Shown here: one piece after another, positions 26,170 through 38,833 of the stretch
Layout: every line of letters begins with the position of its first letter
How positions within the stretch are numbered: position 1 is the first letter of the stretch
DNA from: Allodiplogaster sudhausi
Lineage: Eukaryota > Nematoda > Chromadorea > Rhabditida > Diplogasteridae
Direction: 5' to 3'
NCBI GenBank assembly: GCA_945643635.1
Contig: CALZFC010000001.1
Span: 7,849,001-7,913,000 of the forward strand
DNA length: 64,000 nucleotides
Notes under the pieces: generated by a model
Database searches by the model: none
The model's input: only the letters and a program-made list of their open reading frames with translations
Told to the model about the DNA's origin: nothing
Made by a program: the position numbers and the translations under genes

Positions 26170-27190
26170 GAGACGAATAGCAACCCAGGACAAAGAAGAT
26201 GAGCGGAATGAGACGGGCTGGCGGTCTTTTCTTCTTCTTTTGAATCACATCCCAAATTTCTAGTATCAACCTTAATATAATATGCACGTGGATAATATTA
26301 ATTCCAGTTTCATTACCTTTCATTAATGGAAGTAAAAGTATACCTTCCTTGTTGACGTAGTAACATTCGAATCTGTCGGTAAATTTCACGAAACTTCGAA
26401 ATGGAAGGCAACATCGGCTGCTCCAATCTCAGAAAATTGCGATGCCTTCAAAGGTCTATTAAAGGAAGTATCCGACGAAAGAATAACGTCTTCTTCTTTA
26501 TTACCATAGTATCATGTTGACCTAAAATATCGGATGGAGGGAGGACCGTTATAAAAAAAATTCAGCATTTAACCAGAAATTTGCATTTTTAATACGGTGG
26601 AAAAGTCTCTGTCGATGCACCAAGTAAGGAGTGCCAATGCGTGGGAAGAATACCAAGGGATGAGAGATACAGACGTTAGAGAAAAGCGAGACAATAAAAG
26701 AACTTGAGAGAGGTTATATACACATACGTTTCAAATTTAAAATTTTATAGCGGGTCCCAAATCACCATTCTTCCACTTGGGAGTTTTGCACCATTTTTTC
26801 TACGCTAACGCTGCCGCGAAAGGTGTAGTCCGAAAGGTTGAGCTCGTTTTAATGAGACTAAGCTGGATTTTTGCTCTCTTGACGTTTCGGACAAGACGGA
26901 AAGAGAGAGCGATTGAGATAGAGTGTGAGAGGTAAAGAAATAAATGGGGAACGATGTGCGAAATTGATTCCTTAGAGTGAAAGACCAGAGGTATGCCACT
27001 CATTTATCGTTCACTGCGATCTCTTTTCGCAACACGAACCTGTCATCGTTCGTAAAGTCACGTATACATAGATGGATGGCAGTGGTTAATGGCATATGAA
27101 ATTTGGGCTTCCCTGCAATGTTCAGTTGTCCTAACCAAAGGCAGCGCTTTCCTGCCTGTTTTCTGTGAAATAAAATCAAATACAATTTTT
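26170..27190 (-). pseudogene. 5' fragment of a second GT31 gene
   Basis: About 26210-26400 matches exon 1 and the leader of the complete GT31 gene (32080-32270). The signal-anchor segment RPPARLIPLIFFVLGCYS corresponds to RTPARLILLLFFLLGCYF there. The initiator Met of the complete copy is replaced by Lys here (QKKKKR against QKKMKR). Upstream homology continues to about 27190. No catalytic exons follow, because a MITE occupies 25363-25917. A frame-open start farther upstream exists but lies in what is leader sequence in the other copy. It is read as a non-functional duplicate. Confidence 0.6.
26830..27185. repeat. Dispersed repeat, uninterrupted copy 1
   Basis: This is the same family as 15645-15864 plus 16668-16760 and as 32360-32695. 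It includes TTCACTGCGATCTCTTT and a right end TGTGAAATAAAATCAAATAC. Two of the three copies lie upstream of GT31 exon 1 sequences. Confidence 0.7.
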
Positions 27191-27548
27191 TATACTAAAT
27201 GGTGTCATATTTATTTACTTTTATTGAGTATTTGAAGTTGCTGATCGATATATTCATCATGAACAAAATTAGTTGTCTGTTTATCTGAATATGTATGAAG
27301 CAGCATTCATTACCCCGTATGTTATCATCCACTCTCAGCCTTTCAATATCTATACCTAATTTTGTACTGCAGCTTTCGTTCTTTGATGAAGAAGGCAAAG
27401 CGAAATCAAGAACGAAACTGAAAAATGCATATAAAAAAAATTGTGAATTTACAGTGATTATTGATCCACGTCGACCATAACAAAATGTAAGTTAAAATAT
27501 TCCTCTGTGCCTTAGGCACCATTTTACTGTTAGTACAAACAGTCTGGT

Positions 27549-30500
27549 TCAAGGGCTGATTAAGTCAGCAATGTTCTTCAGTATTCTCAGCCATCGCTCT
27601 GTTGTTGTGTAGCTTTCCATTGCCAACCATGTCCGAAGAATATCCAGTGGCGTCTCAAGAAGAAAGTAACAATGTACATTATTTAGATACGTATACTTGT
27701 GTGTATATACATATGTGCTTATGAGGTAATATATCAATGATAACTTATTGAAACTTATTGACATATATGACGGTGCAAACTAAAAAAAACGGTCGTTTTT
27801 GAATTTTCGACTCGTTGTGCACACTTTTTTGGAATATTCCACATAAATATGCCAAATTGGCCAAAAAGTACGCGTACTTTTTGACAAATTTGGCATATTC
27901 GTGTGGAATATTCCAAAAAAGTGTGCATAAGGAGTCGAAAATTCAAAAACGACCGTTTTTTTTGTTGGCACCGTCATATATGTCTTACAACTACTATAGT
28001 AGTTGTAAGTTACAGATGAAAGTTCCGCTTGAAAAATGGTACCTTGGCATCTCCGCAAGAGATGGCAGCATGAGAGAGACCGGCCGAGATGTGGTTGATC
28101 TCGATGTGTTCGTGGAAGACCGGCGGGGGCTCGCGCAACTCAATATCGCACGAGCGGGCAGCGAAGCCAGTTATCAGAGTATCCTCAGGCTGTAAGTATC
28201 GTTACATTAGTGCATATATGTACATACATATGTTCTGTATTATCATACAAGGTGTAACTTTATAAATAAAGCTGTAAAATATTAATATATGCATTGAAAT
28301 CGCAAAGAAAACATTTCACTGAAGAAGGTATGTCGAATGTATGTATGTACATATATCTTTTAACCTAATAAGGATGGAATTTATCAATAGCATAAATAAC
28401 GGTGCCTATCCACTTCCAGAGAGTTGAAGGCAGAGAGTGATCAAGGAATTCTTAATACAAAAAAAAGTTTACATAGCAAAAAGATAAACCAGTTGCATCG
28501 GTAAATCCGCGGTGCCGTTGCTGAGAATGCGCCGTGCAGCAGAGGGTGCCATTATGTAGATGGTGCCAGAGAGGTAAGGAGGGTACACTGGAGAGGCGAA
28601 TACGGAGTATGGGACGTACCTACATTTCATACAACCACGACTTGGATCCTTTTCAAGACATTCTGCGTCCTATATTTTTATACAATATGCTATCTTGTTC
28701 ACTGGAGCAAAAGAGGTGTGATTGTTAGCCAGTGCAAGTGACTCGCGCACCATTTGCTGCCCTTTTCACGTATGACAGGGCTGTGGGCACGAATGAGACC
28801 GTAGATGGCCGCGTCTCTCATGTCCAACCAAGTCTGCTCTGCCTGGAGCAACCGATCAACGTGCACCAATGTGTCCTAGAAAAAAGAAAAGACGTATCCT
28901 TATTATTTATTTATATTTATTTCTAAAAAAAAATATATGAATGTATATCTTATTATTTATTAACAAAAAATAAAAGAACTACCTACTTGCAAGCAATGTA
29001 TACTTTAATGATCAAACGAACATCATCAACTTTGACGATCATCTTTGCTTGGCAGAGATGCGTTCCGACATGCATTAGAGCAATCGTCTATGGTGGTATT
29101 TAAGATTTATAATTGTACTAAAAACAACTTGTTATGCATAGAATATGTCAGATGAAGAGCAATTGTGTACTTTCATTTGCTGCATAGATATGCACATATA
29201 CAAACGGGTTGTTCTTCTAACCTTATGAATGAGATTCTCGTATAGCTCGGGCGCGTCGAGGAGCAGGAGATCCCCGTGAGCATTGGCTTCGTTCTCTATG
29301 CGTCTCTTGTGCTCCTTCGATTTCCCGATCACGAAGAAGAGCTTTGCTTGCCCGTGCTACAATGCAAAAATAATGTAATTTGTCAAAATAAACCATTAAA
29401 AAAATAAAATGAAGTAATTAATATATATCTGCATATGTATTTCTATGTGCATACATACAGTACCGTCGGAAAGTCTATGAACTTTTGGTTTTTCATTCAT
29501 AATTTCCTTCAGAATGTATGAAATTTAATGAAATTTTCAGGGTTGCTTCTTTGTAATAATAGATCACCAATAGCATAATATTTGATTCATTTCATTGATC
29601 CACTACAGAGCGAAATAAAAATCAATAACTCAAATTGCCCGGGTTGCACATTTAGGCGTGCTGGACAAAATGGATAATTTTTTTGATATTCGGCTAATTT
29701 TTGATTGGATAAAAGGTTGAGATGTATTCTAGAACCTCCCTGCGATAAATTTTTGGTCCAGTCGCTACTTAATTACATGTTTTTACATGTGGTCAGCCAT
29801 CAGTGCCCGATCCATGCAGGCGGCCTGAGATGCAGAAGGTTAAGGAGGATAAAGTCGATCTTTTACTGCAATATGTATAGTAATCATGATGTACATATAC
29901 TCGGACGTGATCATTGAACTAATTCAGACGGTTACTCGATCTGTGGAAATAAGATGTTAACTATTCATTCCCACTTTGGATACGGCGGTCAACTTTTGTC
30001 CGATGCGCTAACGTGCTAAAACAGATCTTCTGCAGGAGTCAGTATTGCAAAAACGTTTTTACCTATCTAAAACGATAGTTAATAGGCTTTTCCACGTTCA
30101 GAATCCATATTTCGTCCCTGGCATCATGAGGCCACCAGGAGAGTAGATCGTTTGACGGCACCCTGGCATAGAATAGTACGGTGTGCTTGACAGCTGTGTG
30201 TTTTAAAACAATCACAACATTAAACTGGCTAATTGGGATTAAAACTATTGCAGAACACTCTGCTGTATAGAATAAAGTGATTTTTGACGCGATCTAAAAA
30301 ATTTAAGCTTTATTTTCCAGCCTTATATAACACCGGGCTACATTGTGCCTTGAGTAAATTCAAACGATCTATTTTATCTGGTGGCCTCATCTGCAAGAAA
30401 TAAGGCAAAAGAACATGTAAAAGTCTATTAACTATCACTTGAGACAGGCGAACCCGTTTTTGAAAAACAGACTCCCGCGTAGCATCACTTTAAGTTCGTC

Positions 30501-31122
30501 CTGACCGCGGGCGAAAGTTGGCCACGGTGGTCATCGCGTGCTCAAACAGTTAGAATGTAATTTGCGCAGCCCCAGTAACCATGTGAATAAATTCGATCGT
30601 GCTCTGCGAACATATGGGCATCATGATTACTATACATATTGCAGTAAAAGATCGACTTTATCCTCCTTAACCTTCTGCATCTCAGGCCGCCTGCATGGAT
30701 CGGGCACTGATGGCTGACCACATGTAAAAACATGTAATTAAGTAGCGACTAGACCAAAAATTTATCGCAGGGAGGTTCTAGAATACATCTCAACCTTTTA
30801 TTAAATCAAAAATTAGCCGAATATCAAAGAAATAATCCATTTTGTCCAGCACGCCTAAATGTGCAACCCGGGCAATTTGAGTTATTGATTTTTATTTCGC
30901 TCTGTAGTGGATCAATGAATCAAATATTCTGCTACTGGAGATCTATTCCTGAAAATCCTGAAAAGCAATCCTGAAAATTTCATTAAATTTCATACATTTT
31001 GAAGGAAATTATGAATGAAAAACCAAAAGTTCATAGACTTTCCGACGGTACTGTACATACGTATGCACATAGAAACAAATGTATGTACATACATATATAG
31101 TATGTATATAGTATATATATAG

Positions 31123-31180
<58 letters not shown>

Positions 31181-32089
31181 ACTGTTGCAACGAGATAAGA
31201 AATTGAACTGGACCCGAATTGCAGCCGACTCGGCCGGCGAAGCCCATGTCGCGCGAATAAAAGTGCGCTGCTGAAAATGGACACTTGCTTCTGAAATATA
31301 CAGGTCAAAATGACATATTAGTAGGAAAACTCTTTAAAAGAAAAGCAAATCTGTACATCAGAGTGGTTGGCGTTCGAAATGACGGCGACAATCGCGTGCG
31401 CCGTGCAGCAGGGCTGGATGGCGGTGGGCAGGCGGTCGAACTTGAATGCCATCTCCTCGTTGCGGAACGGAAGGCGCACGCCTCGCGCTGACGCCTTCCA
31501 TGAGGACGGACTCAACGAGGCTGAGCGCTGAAGAAAGATAGAATAAAAGTGCCTCTCGCGTTATCTCCGCGCACACCACTGGCATTGTGTTCAACAATTT
31601 AAAAAAAAGTGAAAATTATGATATTGCTTTGATCAGCTAAAAAAAAGTATACATATATAAACATATACTATATACAACGGCTTCTCTCTAACATAATATC
31701 AGCTGATTTTAGTATAATGCCCTAACCACATTTACATAATTGTTCCTTCTAGTGCACATTTCACTCTCTTCCTTTACAATGCACTTCTAACAGTAAGTTC
31801 TGTTCCAATTCACATAGTATCAACGTAAATATGTATGTAAATATGCAATTACATTTCTGACTATTTCCGATGAATGTTATTCCTTTTTTAACAAACCTAT
31901 CTAATGCACCTTGGCAAATGAAATCTTTTTGTTTATTGAAAAGATTAAAATAAGAATTTAAAAAAGAACCTTAAACCTTTCCATATAAGAAGGCACATAG
32001 CCATCGATCGTAGAGAGCGATGATGCAATAAAATAGCAACCAAGGAGAAAGAAGAGGAGCAGAATAAGACGGGCTGGCGTTCTTTTCAT
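27549..32089 (-). CDS. GT31-family beta-1,3-galactosyltransferase-like enzyme, nine exons, 351 aa
   Basis: This is a type II Golgi glycosyltransferase of family GT31 (Galactosyl_T), expected to add a beta-1,3-linked hexose to a glycan acceptor; the sugar and acceptor cannot be read from sequence. Exons: 31970-32089, 31357-31527, 31214-31270, 29222-29356, 29022-29087, 28751-28875, 28490-28619, 28043-28189 and 27549-27653. All phases agree and total 351 residues. Residues 1-25 form a basic-hydrophobic signal anchor. Motifs in order: QRTFIRATW, KLFFVIGKS, YENLIHK, the DxD site as KVDDDTLVHVDRLL (formed across an exon junction), HSPVIREKGSKWYVP, YPPYLSGTIYIMAP, and EDTLITGFAARSCDIE, where the ED is the usual catalytic-region acid pair. 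Intron 3 holds a 1.6 kb palindromic element and intron 8 a 209 bp one. Nothing suggests loss of function. Confidence 0.9.
27768..27976. mobile_element. 209 bp near-perfect palindrome in GT31 intron 8
   Basis: It runs from TGACGGTGC to GCACCGTCA with almost full-length complementarity around a centre at about 27875 (AAAGTACGCGTACTTTTT). TATA flanks both sides, in line with TA-type target sites. There is no coding capacity. Confidence 0.8.
29458..31053. mobile_element. 1.6 kb palindromic TA-flanked element in GT31 intron 3
   Basis: The terminal repeats begin CAGTACCGTCGGAAAGTCTA on both ends and are flanked by TA (29456-29457 and 31054-31055). The CAGTAC start and TA duplication are characteristic of Tc1/mariner ends. 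The arms are inverted copies of about 650-750 bases around an unpaired centre (about 30110-30410). Mirrored short frames occur but no DD(E/D) transposase is visible, so it is non-autonomous. Confidence 0.85.
31065..31180. repeat. TATA/GTATA microsatellite
   Basis: TATG/TACATA and (TA)n runs lie immediately right of the palindromic element within GT31 intron 3. Confidence 0.9.
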
Positions 32090-32359
32090 CTTCTTTTGAA
32101 TCACATCCCAACTTTCTAGTATCAACCTTAATATAATATGCATGTGGATAATATTTATTCTAGTTTCATGGCCTCTCCTTAATAGAAGTAAAAGTATACC
32201 TTCCTTGTTGACGTAGTAACATTTGAATCTGTCGGTAAATATCACGAAACTTCGAAATGGAAGGCAACATCGGTTGCTCCAATCTCAGGAAATTGCGACG
32301 ACGTCAAAGGTCAATTAAAGGAAATATCCGACGAAAGTATAACGTCGCCTTTTATTCCT

Positions 32360-32695
32360 TCTAATGAGATTAAGCTGGATTATTGCTCATTGACGTTTCA
32401 GACAAGATGGAAAGAGAGAGCGCGTGTGTGAGAGGGTGAGAGAAAAAGAAATAAATGGGGAAAGATGAGCCAAAGAGATTCCTAACAGCGAAAGACCAAA
32501 GATGTTCCACTCATTAATCGGTCACTGCGATCTCTTTTCGCAGCACGAACCTGTCACCCTCGTAAAGACACGTATACATAAATGGCATTGGCATTGGAAA
32601 TTTGTGCTTCACTACAATGTTCAATTTTCCTAAGGCAGCTAGCTCTTCTCTGCCTGTTTTTTCTGTGAAATAAAATCAAATACAATTTTTATTCT
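32360..32695. repeat. Dispersed repeat, uninterrupted copy 2
   Basis: It matches 26830-27185 in order and orientation (GACGTTTCAGACAAGATGGA, TCACTGCGATCTCTTTTCGC, TGTGAAATAAAATCAAATAC). It lies about 270 bases upstream of the GT31 start codon and may include its promoter. Confidence 0.7.
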
Positions 32696-32699
32696 ACAT

Positions 32700-33827
32700 A
32701 ATGTCCAACACTCATTTTTATTTTTTTTATTCATAAATCAGTTAAATGATGTGATAAAATTAACATTAAAATAAAAATAAAAACCTTGCAGGTGAAATTC
32801 GTGAAATCGGGTTGTATAGGGAAGGGAAACGCGCGACCGAGAGTGACCGGGGTGAGCGACTTCCCGAGGGATGGACGAGGCCCCACATCATATACATATG
32901 TATGTATTTATATAAATGTCTGAATACGTCTTTTGATGCTCATAGAGTATCATAGGGTAACTATGCGAGACAGCTTCATGAAGCGACTAGGCATTCTAAT
33001 AGCAAAGTTGTTTCTTAGGTATTCATGTTTATACCGAGCAACGTGAAGACTAAAGCAAGACACACGACGATTTGCAAGTCTTACAAATGATAAAAAACAC
33101 ATCTTGTGTTATTTTTACTCCTCTCTCTTCTCAACTATTCGCTTGCACCCACTCGGGCCGTTAAATAGATAGAGAGCACAAATAACCAATTTTTGAAAAA
33201 TAAAAGCATAAAAGTTGTTTAAAATGAAAGTTTTCAAAGACATGTTCATGGACCTTTTTTGTGTGTTTCCAATTACACATATATACACTGATGAAAAGAA
33301 AATTGATTGTATTTTCAAAGAAAAATTCTTTATAACGAATTTGATCGCTTAATTTCTCCATAGTACGCATGGGTACCTCACATAAAATGTTGGTTAGCAA
33401 TATCCAACACTTTCCCCCGGGACAGGTGCCAATCTAGTTCTGCCTGATCCTTCCAGAGAAGCTCTCTTAATCGCTCGTCGCGTCGATCAGAAATGATGTT
33501 ATTTGAATTAAGTGCTTAGTTAGGTACACATGAAACACACACGATCCCGTCGGGGTTTCTTATGCCACCCATGCAAAATAAACCCCGAGAGAATACTTTT
33601 TAACAACATGCAGACTATGTACACTTCTTTTTAAAGAATGTAATTAGACTCCCATTAGCTTTACGCAAGGTTAGCTACTGTTGAACATTCCCCTCTTTGC
33701 TTCTTCAATGTCTTGAGCAGTCTCCATTAAAATAACATTATTTTAATTAAAATATTTATAGCAATCAAAAACCGTTTCAAGAAATTAACAATTTGGTTAA
33801 GGAATCAAAAAGAAGAATTTGCCTAGT
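32700..33827. other. Intergenic, no gene recognised
   Basis: This stretch is AT-rich with a GC-richer patch at about 32810-32880. No exon with family similarity or consistent splice sites was found. Confidence 0.5.
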
Positions 33828-36800
33828 CTACAACTCCCGCTTTCGTCGAATCTTCTCTTCGAACTTTTCGTGGTACGGCTTCTTCTCTTTGTAGATCTGC
33901 AACAAAGAAAAGTATGCGCCGGATAGAGACTACTAGAATAAATGGAGATTGAGCAGTGAGGCATCTTTAAAAACAACTTTGAAAAACAAGCACCACGCAA
34001 CTACTATTTCGGCCAATAAAGATCATAGAGAGATCTCAACTTCTCGATTTTTTTTTCTCTACATACATAATTTATAACATTTAACTCAATTTTTTCTTTA
34101 GTTACCGTCTCAATGTCGCCATACCTTATGATAAATAAGTATGGAAATAAATAAGAGAGTGGAACCTTGGCCCCGTGGACATTCGTGAACTTGTCGGCTG
34201 CTTCCGCGCTGTCTGGAATCAGCGCGCAAATGCCGACAAAACTGGGGTGATCGCGGAGAACTTCAAAGAGAGTGAGAGAGACAGAGAGAAGAGAGAGTGA
34301 GAGAGAAGATTACGAATCGGCGATTGGTCTTCCTATTTATTAATGGTTGCCATCAGAAAAATATGTTTGCAAAGTTTATCTATGATTTCGGGTACTATGT
34401 AAAACTCTTTAAATAGTTTGCGTATCTCTTATTATTGTTATGAGCATTACTTCTAATTTTTCTAAGGTAATTTTCATATACTATGTACATATAGTCGCTT
34501 TATTATCTCAAAGAAGCAACAAAGCTTCTTACCCTCTTCACACAACTCGCGTAGGCAATGGAACGCGTTCGGCTGCTCGTTCAGCTCGCACCAGCCGAGC
34601 TCCTAAAGGGAAACATAAATGAAGTAATTATTTCCTTTTCTCTAATAAGGAATTGTTCGAAATATCCATCAATTGCGTTACAGTGACATATCGATTTGCC
34701 TCTTTTAGCATACATGGTCAACAAATATTCATTGATTTTTTTCTGTTCAAATTCTCGAATGACCAGGGGACACATCCGCTCCGGTCTCAGCAGCTCCTTG
34801 GACGCGTCGATCAACTTCCAGAAGTGGTACTCAGCGGCTGCCATGCACTCAAATGCCATGCATTGTTATTTCTATCTCTTTCTCGGTAGTTATTTATCCC
34901 AACAAAACGCGCTTGAAAATTAAAATGTTAAAACGTGTTTCATTCAATTTTTTTTGGCGCGAAAATTAAATAGCGTTATTAATCGAAACTGACCGCTGGG
35001 TAGTCAAAGTTGAGCGGCCAATCCTGGACGTCCTTGTGGCAGATGTCGCTGCAGATGATGGGGAAGGCGCCGCGGGTGAGATGCTCGTGCAGCCACGTCA
35101 CCACCGGCTTGCTCAGCAGGATCTTGTGCTAAAAAAAATATATTTCAGAAACATTTCAAGAATAAAATAACTGAAAATAGCCTATAAGCAGTAAAATTTC
35201 GAAGAAAGGCCCTGCAGAATTTCCTCAAAGAGTGTAAAAAAAGATAGTTTTAGCTCAAATATTGCTCACTATTTTTCTTATCTATTACCAACGATACTTA
35301 TTTTCTCGTCAAACAGGAGTTGTTTTATCGATTACAGAATATTCAAGTGAAATCAAATGTGCAGTCACTTTTATGTTGTTAAATAAAAGAATAATTAAAT
35401 AAATAAATTTGCTGGGCATGGATCAACTCCAGAACCTGAACGACGCTGAGGCCAGCCATGCATGCCGAGCACTCGAGGCAGCGGACGGCTGGCGTGAAGT
35501 TCGCAGCTAAGATACAGACTACTACTTATTCTCCTTTTTTCTTTACAATACACGAAGAATACCCTACCATTGATACTTATATAAATCGGAAACATTGATC
35601 GTATTAACATTGGAAAGTAAGATCGCTGAAAAGATGCATAATAAAATGTTCCTCTACCTCTCTGTTCGTAGTCGGCGTGGCAGCCGGGCGCGAGTGCCGA
35701 GCAGAGCGTCTTTGGCGAAGGAATGTGCGCAAGGAGGAGATGCGCGACACCACCGTGCGAAGACTGACAATAAGCAAAGAGAAAAGTTCAATCGATATTT
35801 ATCCAACCAAAAAAGTCAGTCAATAATTTTGAACTTCGCAATACTTTTTCTTTAAAAATAAATTATTTAGTAACTTGCAGTTTTAAACACGCGAATTAAG
35901 CATAAAATCCTAACATAAATGCTTTAAAAGAGTGCTCTAGCCCGACATGCCTTGCCAATAAATCTGAGAGGAGTGAGGAGACGCTCAAAGACCTCTTCCG
36001 TCAGCCGATGGCACAGCGAGCACAAAGGGCCAGGCGTCCTTGGCAACAGCAATTATTTTTTAACTTTATTATTTATTGCTAGAATAGACGTCTTATCTTA
36101 TGTGTGTGTTGGCAGTAAAAATTTACTTTACCATTAGTTATCTGTTCTAGTAATAATTAAAATTTTGAGTTAGTTAACACAATACTTTTTGTTTTTCATG
36201 TTGACAGTTTATAAACGCGGAAAATAAAATCAGTAACAACCTTGTGAGCAGCATCGTGACGGCGCCAAAGATGTGCGCTTCATTGAGGGCGTGGAGATCG
36301 ACGAATGAGTCATCGCACGCTGTCTCATTCGAGAGATGCCTCTGTAGAAGAGAAGGAAAAGCTTAAAGGAGCCAAAAACTCAAGTTTGAATTGGCGCCTT
36401 TTTGCCTGACACAATCGTGATAGCCTTACAGAGAAGTGACTACAATGGTCAGGAAAATTGGAAAAAAAAACAGATTACGGTTGACTTTTGTGCCCCTTTG
36501 ATATTGTTTATATCTCAAATATTTTATGAACGCATAAGTGAAACAGCATAAATACTACTCTGACGAACGTGAAGCAAGTTCGCATAGTTGGTGAGCGGAT
36601 CGATTGCGGCGTGAACGTCGAATAGCTTCGGGAAGAGCGCGGCCTCAGGAGCGCTGCGATACGCACGACTGCAAGGAAGATTTGATTATTTAAAAAATAA
36701 TAAAAAAGAGGATTTTTCCAAATAAATTTGAATTAGACGTGAGCTCTGCAAAAAAAGATATCCAGTATTAAAGCATGTACAAAGCATGCAAATTTATGTC

Positions 36801-37933
36801 GCTAACTTGCAAATGCCATTTTATATACATATGTATGTAAAACTAAAGTAGCTAGCCACTCAATAATTTCTGTCTCTCTTCTCTCTCATTTTATGTCACT
36901 CTCTCCTCCTTTATTTTATTTCTAATATGCATACATTTTTACCGTTCTCGCCACACCTCTGCCAGCGTTGTCACATCTTACGCGATGTATGTATGTAAAT
37001 AAATAAATAAATAGCACTTTTTAGCATATTGCTTCATATGTAGAATTATAGATTGAGTTGCTACTCTTTAAAATCCTTGATATATAAGTTTGTCTGTAAA
37101 TGTTCAGATAATATAAAATAGTTTAATTCTTAGTACTTGTAGCCTGCGAAAAGACGGCAGCAGAGACGGAATGCGCAGGAATAATAAAAGCATGACAAGG
37201 GAGCGATATAAGAAAGGGCAAGCAGCGTGCGCATTTTCTTGCAGAGTAACGATTGAAAAGCCAATTGCACAATCAGGAAAAGTAATAGCTTTTATACATA
37301 GCTTTTTTTCATAAAAAAATAAAATATAAAAAATTTCACTCACAAGGCATGAGCAACGGCGGTTTGGTTGTCGCAGATCTTTGCATTTGGCGGTGCATTC
37401 GGAGTCTGCTAAAAGCGTGGATCTGACTTGTTTCCAAAATACAATTAAAATATTTGTTTTTTTATAAAGACTAATGCGAAATTTAAAATAAAATATACAT
37501 ACATATGTAGGTACATATGAATTTTTTTAAGTTATATAAATTTCAATCGAATCTCGAACGTTTCTCTTTTCGCTTGCTTTGACAGCCTTGCGCTTGAGTC
37601 GCTCGAGATGGCCGGCGCGTTCGGCGCGTGCATTGATGGCAATCTCGCGGAAGACGCGCTCGACCAGCTCGCGGCCCTCCTTCATCTCGGAGCGGCAGTG
37701 GCCGGCCTGAGGCAAGCAATTCTTTAAGATTTTTTTTCAAAAAAAAATTTTTTTCAGAAAGAAAAATTCCGGGCTGTCTATAAAAAATAAACAGTACCAA
37801 ATTGTGCACGTCTTATAGAAATTGACAATTCTAATTAGCTAAAAGTAATAACTAATCATACATAGCCGGCTTGCGCGCCGCCGCAGAAGAGAGCCATGGA
37901 AGAGGCAGCGAGGAAGAAGGATGACAGCAACAT
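33828..37933 (-). CDS. Secreted Cys-containing multi-exon protein (saposin-like spacing)
   Basis: I do not recognise the family with certainty. The start at 37933 opens a signal peptide (MLLSSFFLAASSMALFCGGA). About 13 exons follow on the minus strand: about 37535-37710 (charged helix, REIAINARAERAGHLERL), 37345-37410, 36560-36670, 36240-36345, 35945-36045, 35665-35765, 35405-35507, 34985-35130, 34745-34860, 34530-34605, 34150-34262, ending at 33828-33905 (QIYKEKKPYHEKFEEKIRRK). Two regions have saposin-B-like cysteine spacing: PLCSLCHRLTEEVFERL with a later LCSALAPGC, and CLECSACMAGLSVVQVLELI with a later FPIICSDICHKD. If right, it would be a lipid-interacting secreted protein. Phases were not checked at every junction, so the model is approximate. 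A MITE lies in one intron (36363-36502). Confidence 0.55.
36363..36502. mobile_element. 140 bp TTAA-type MITE in an intron
   Basis: The left end is TTAAAGGAGCC and the right end TGCCCCTTTGA, an imperfect inverted pair. The interior matches 8246-8401. It is a member of the TTAAAGGAGC family. Confidence 0.6.
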
Positions 37934-38217
37934 CTTGGCCTGTCGCTTTCTTCTACTCTCAATGTCCAATAGCCGCCGTCTCGCTTCTTCCTTGCACTTC
38001 CTGTGTAAGTCAGCATTAAGACTGAGAAATGGCAACATACAGTGACGGTTTGAGTTAAAAAGATAAATAAATAAAATTAGCTCAAAAGTATAATTAAAAA
38101 ACTGCAAAAACAGGTGAAATTGAATTATGCCTTTTTTCAGAAAAAAATTTCAGCGGAACAAAAATATACGAGTCAAATATTGGCTAGTCACAGTGTGCCT
38201 TCTGAATGCGTGTAATC

Positions 38218-38270
38218 TCTCGAAGAGAAATCGAGAGTGAGAGAGTGAGAGAGAGATAGACAGAGAGAGC

Positions 38271-38302
<32 letters not shown>

Positions 38303-38320
38303 GGGAGAGAGAGAGCGAGG

Positions 38321-38353
<33 letters not shown>

Positions 38354-38385
38354 CGAGAGAGAGAGAGAGAGAGAGAGAAAAAGAG
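38218..38385. repeat. (GA)n microsatellite
   Basis: This is an interrupted GA run with GCGA variants, between the secreted-protein gene and the next gene. Apparent Ser/Leu frames on the minus strand are artefacts of it. Confidence 0.95.
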
Positions 38386-38833
38386 AGCAAAGCCGACTTC
38401 TACTCACTAGATTGTTCTGTCGAACTGATAAGGAAGAGAAAGACTCTGCTTCCTTTCCTTCTTCTCGCCAGCAAAAACATCATCGATAACGGTGCGAGAA
38501 AGGGCGCAGTTCTAGTGTGCATTGTTAGCATTGCTTGGCATTCACGGATGCTAGTTTGTTGTCACTCTCTCGTCACTTCCTATCTACTTACTGTTAGTAT
38601 CGATGAATTCGCCATAAGGCCCCCCTTAACGAATTTCACCTAATGCTCGCATGCTGAAAGCATTCATGTCCTTTTTTGGCTGAAAATATGCAACCAAAAT
38701 ATTCTTAAAGAAACAGTTTATCAAAGCAGCAAATATACAAAATATAAAAACGTGATCAATCATTCAATTAACCGTCGTTTAAATGAACTACTTCTGCAAA
38801 ACTTCATTTATTTAAACAGAAAATACAGTAGAA

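Noticed and set aside
32325..32345. TTAAAGGAAATATCCGACGAAA at 32325, 26456 and 7790 as ends of the TTAAAGGAGC MITE family
   Set aside because: Similarity to the family is limited to TTAAAGG; the following sequence defines a different dispersed repeat and no matching right end was found.
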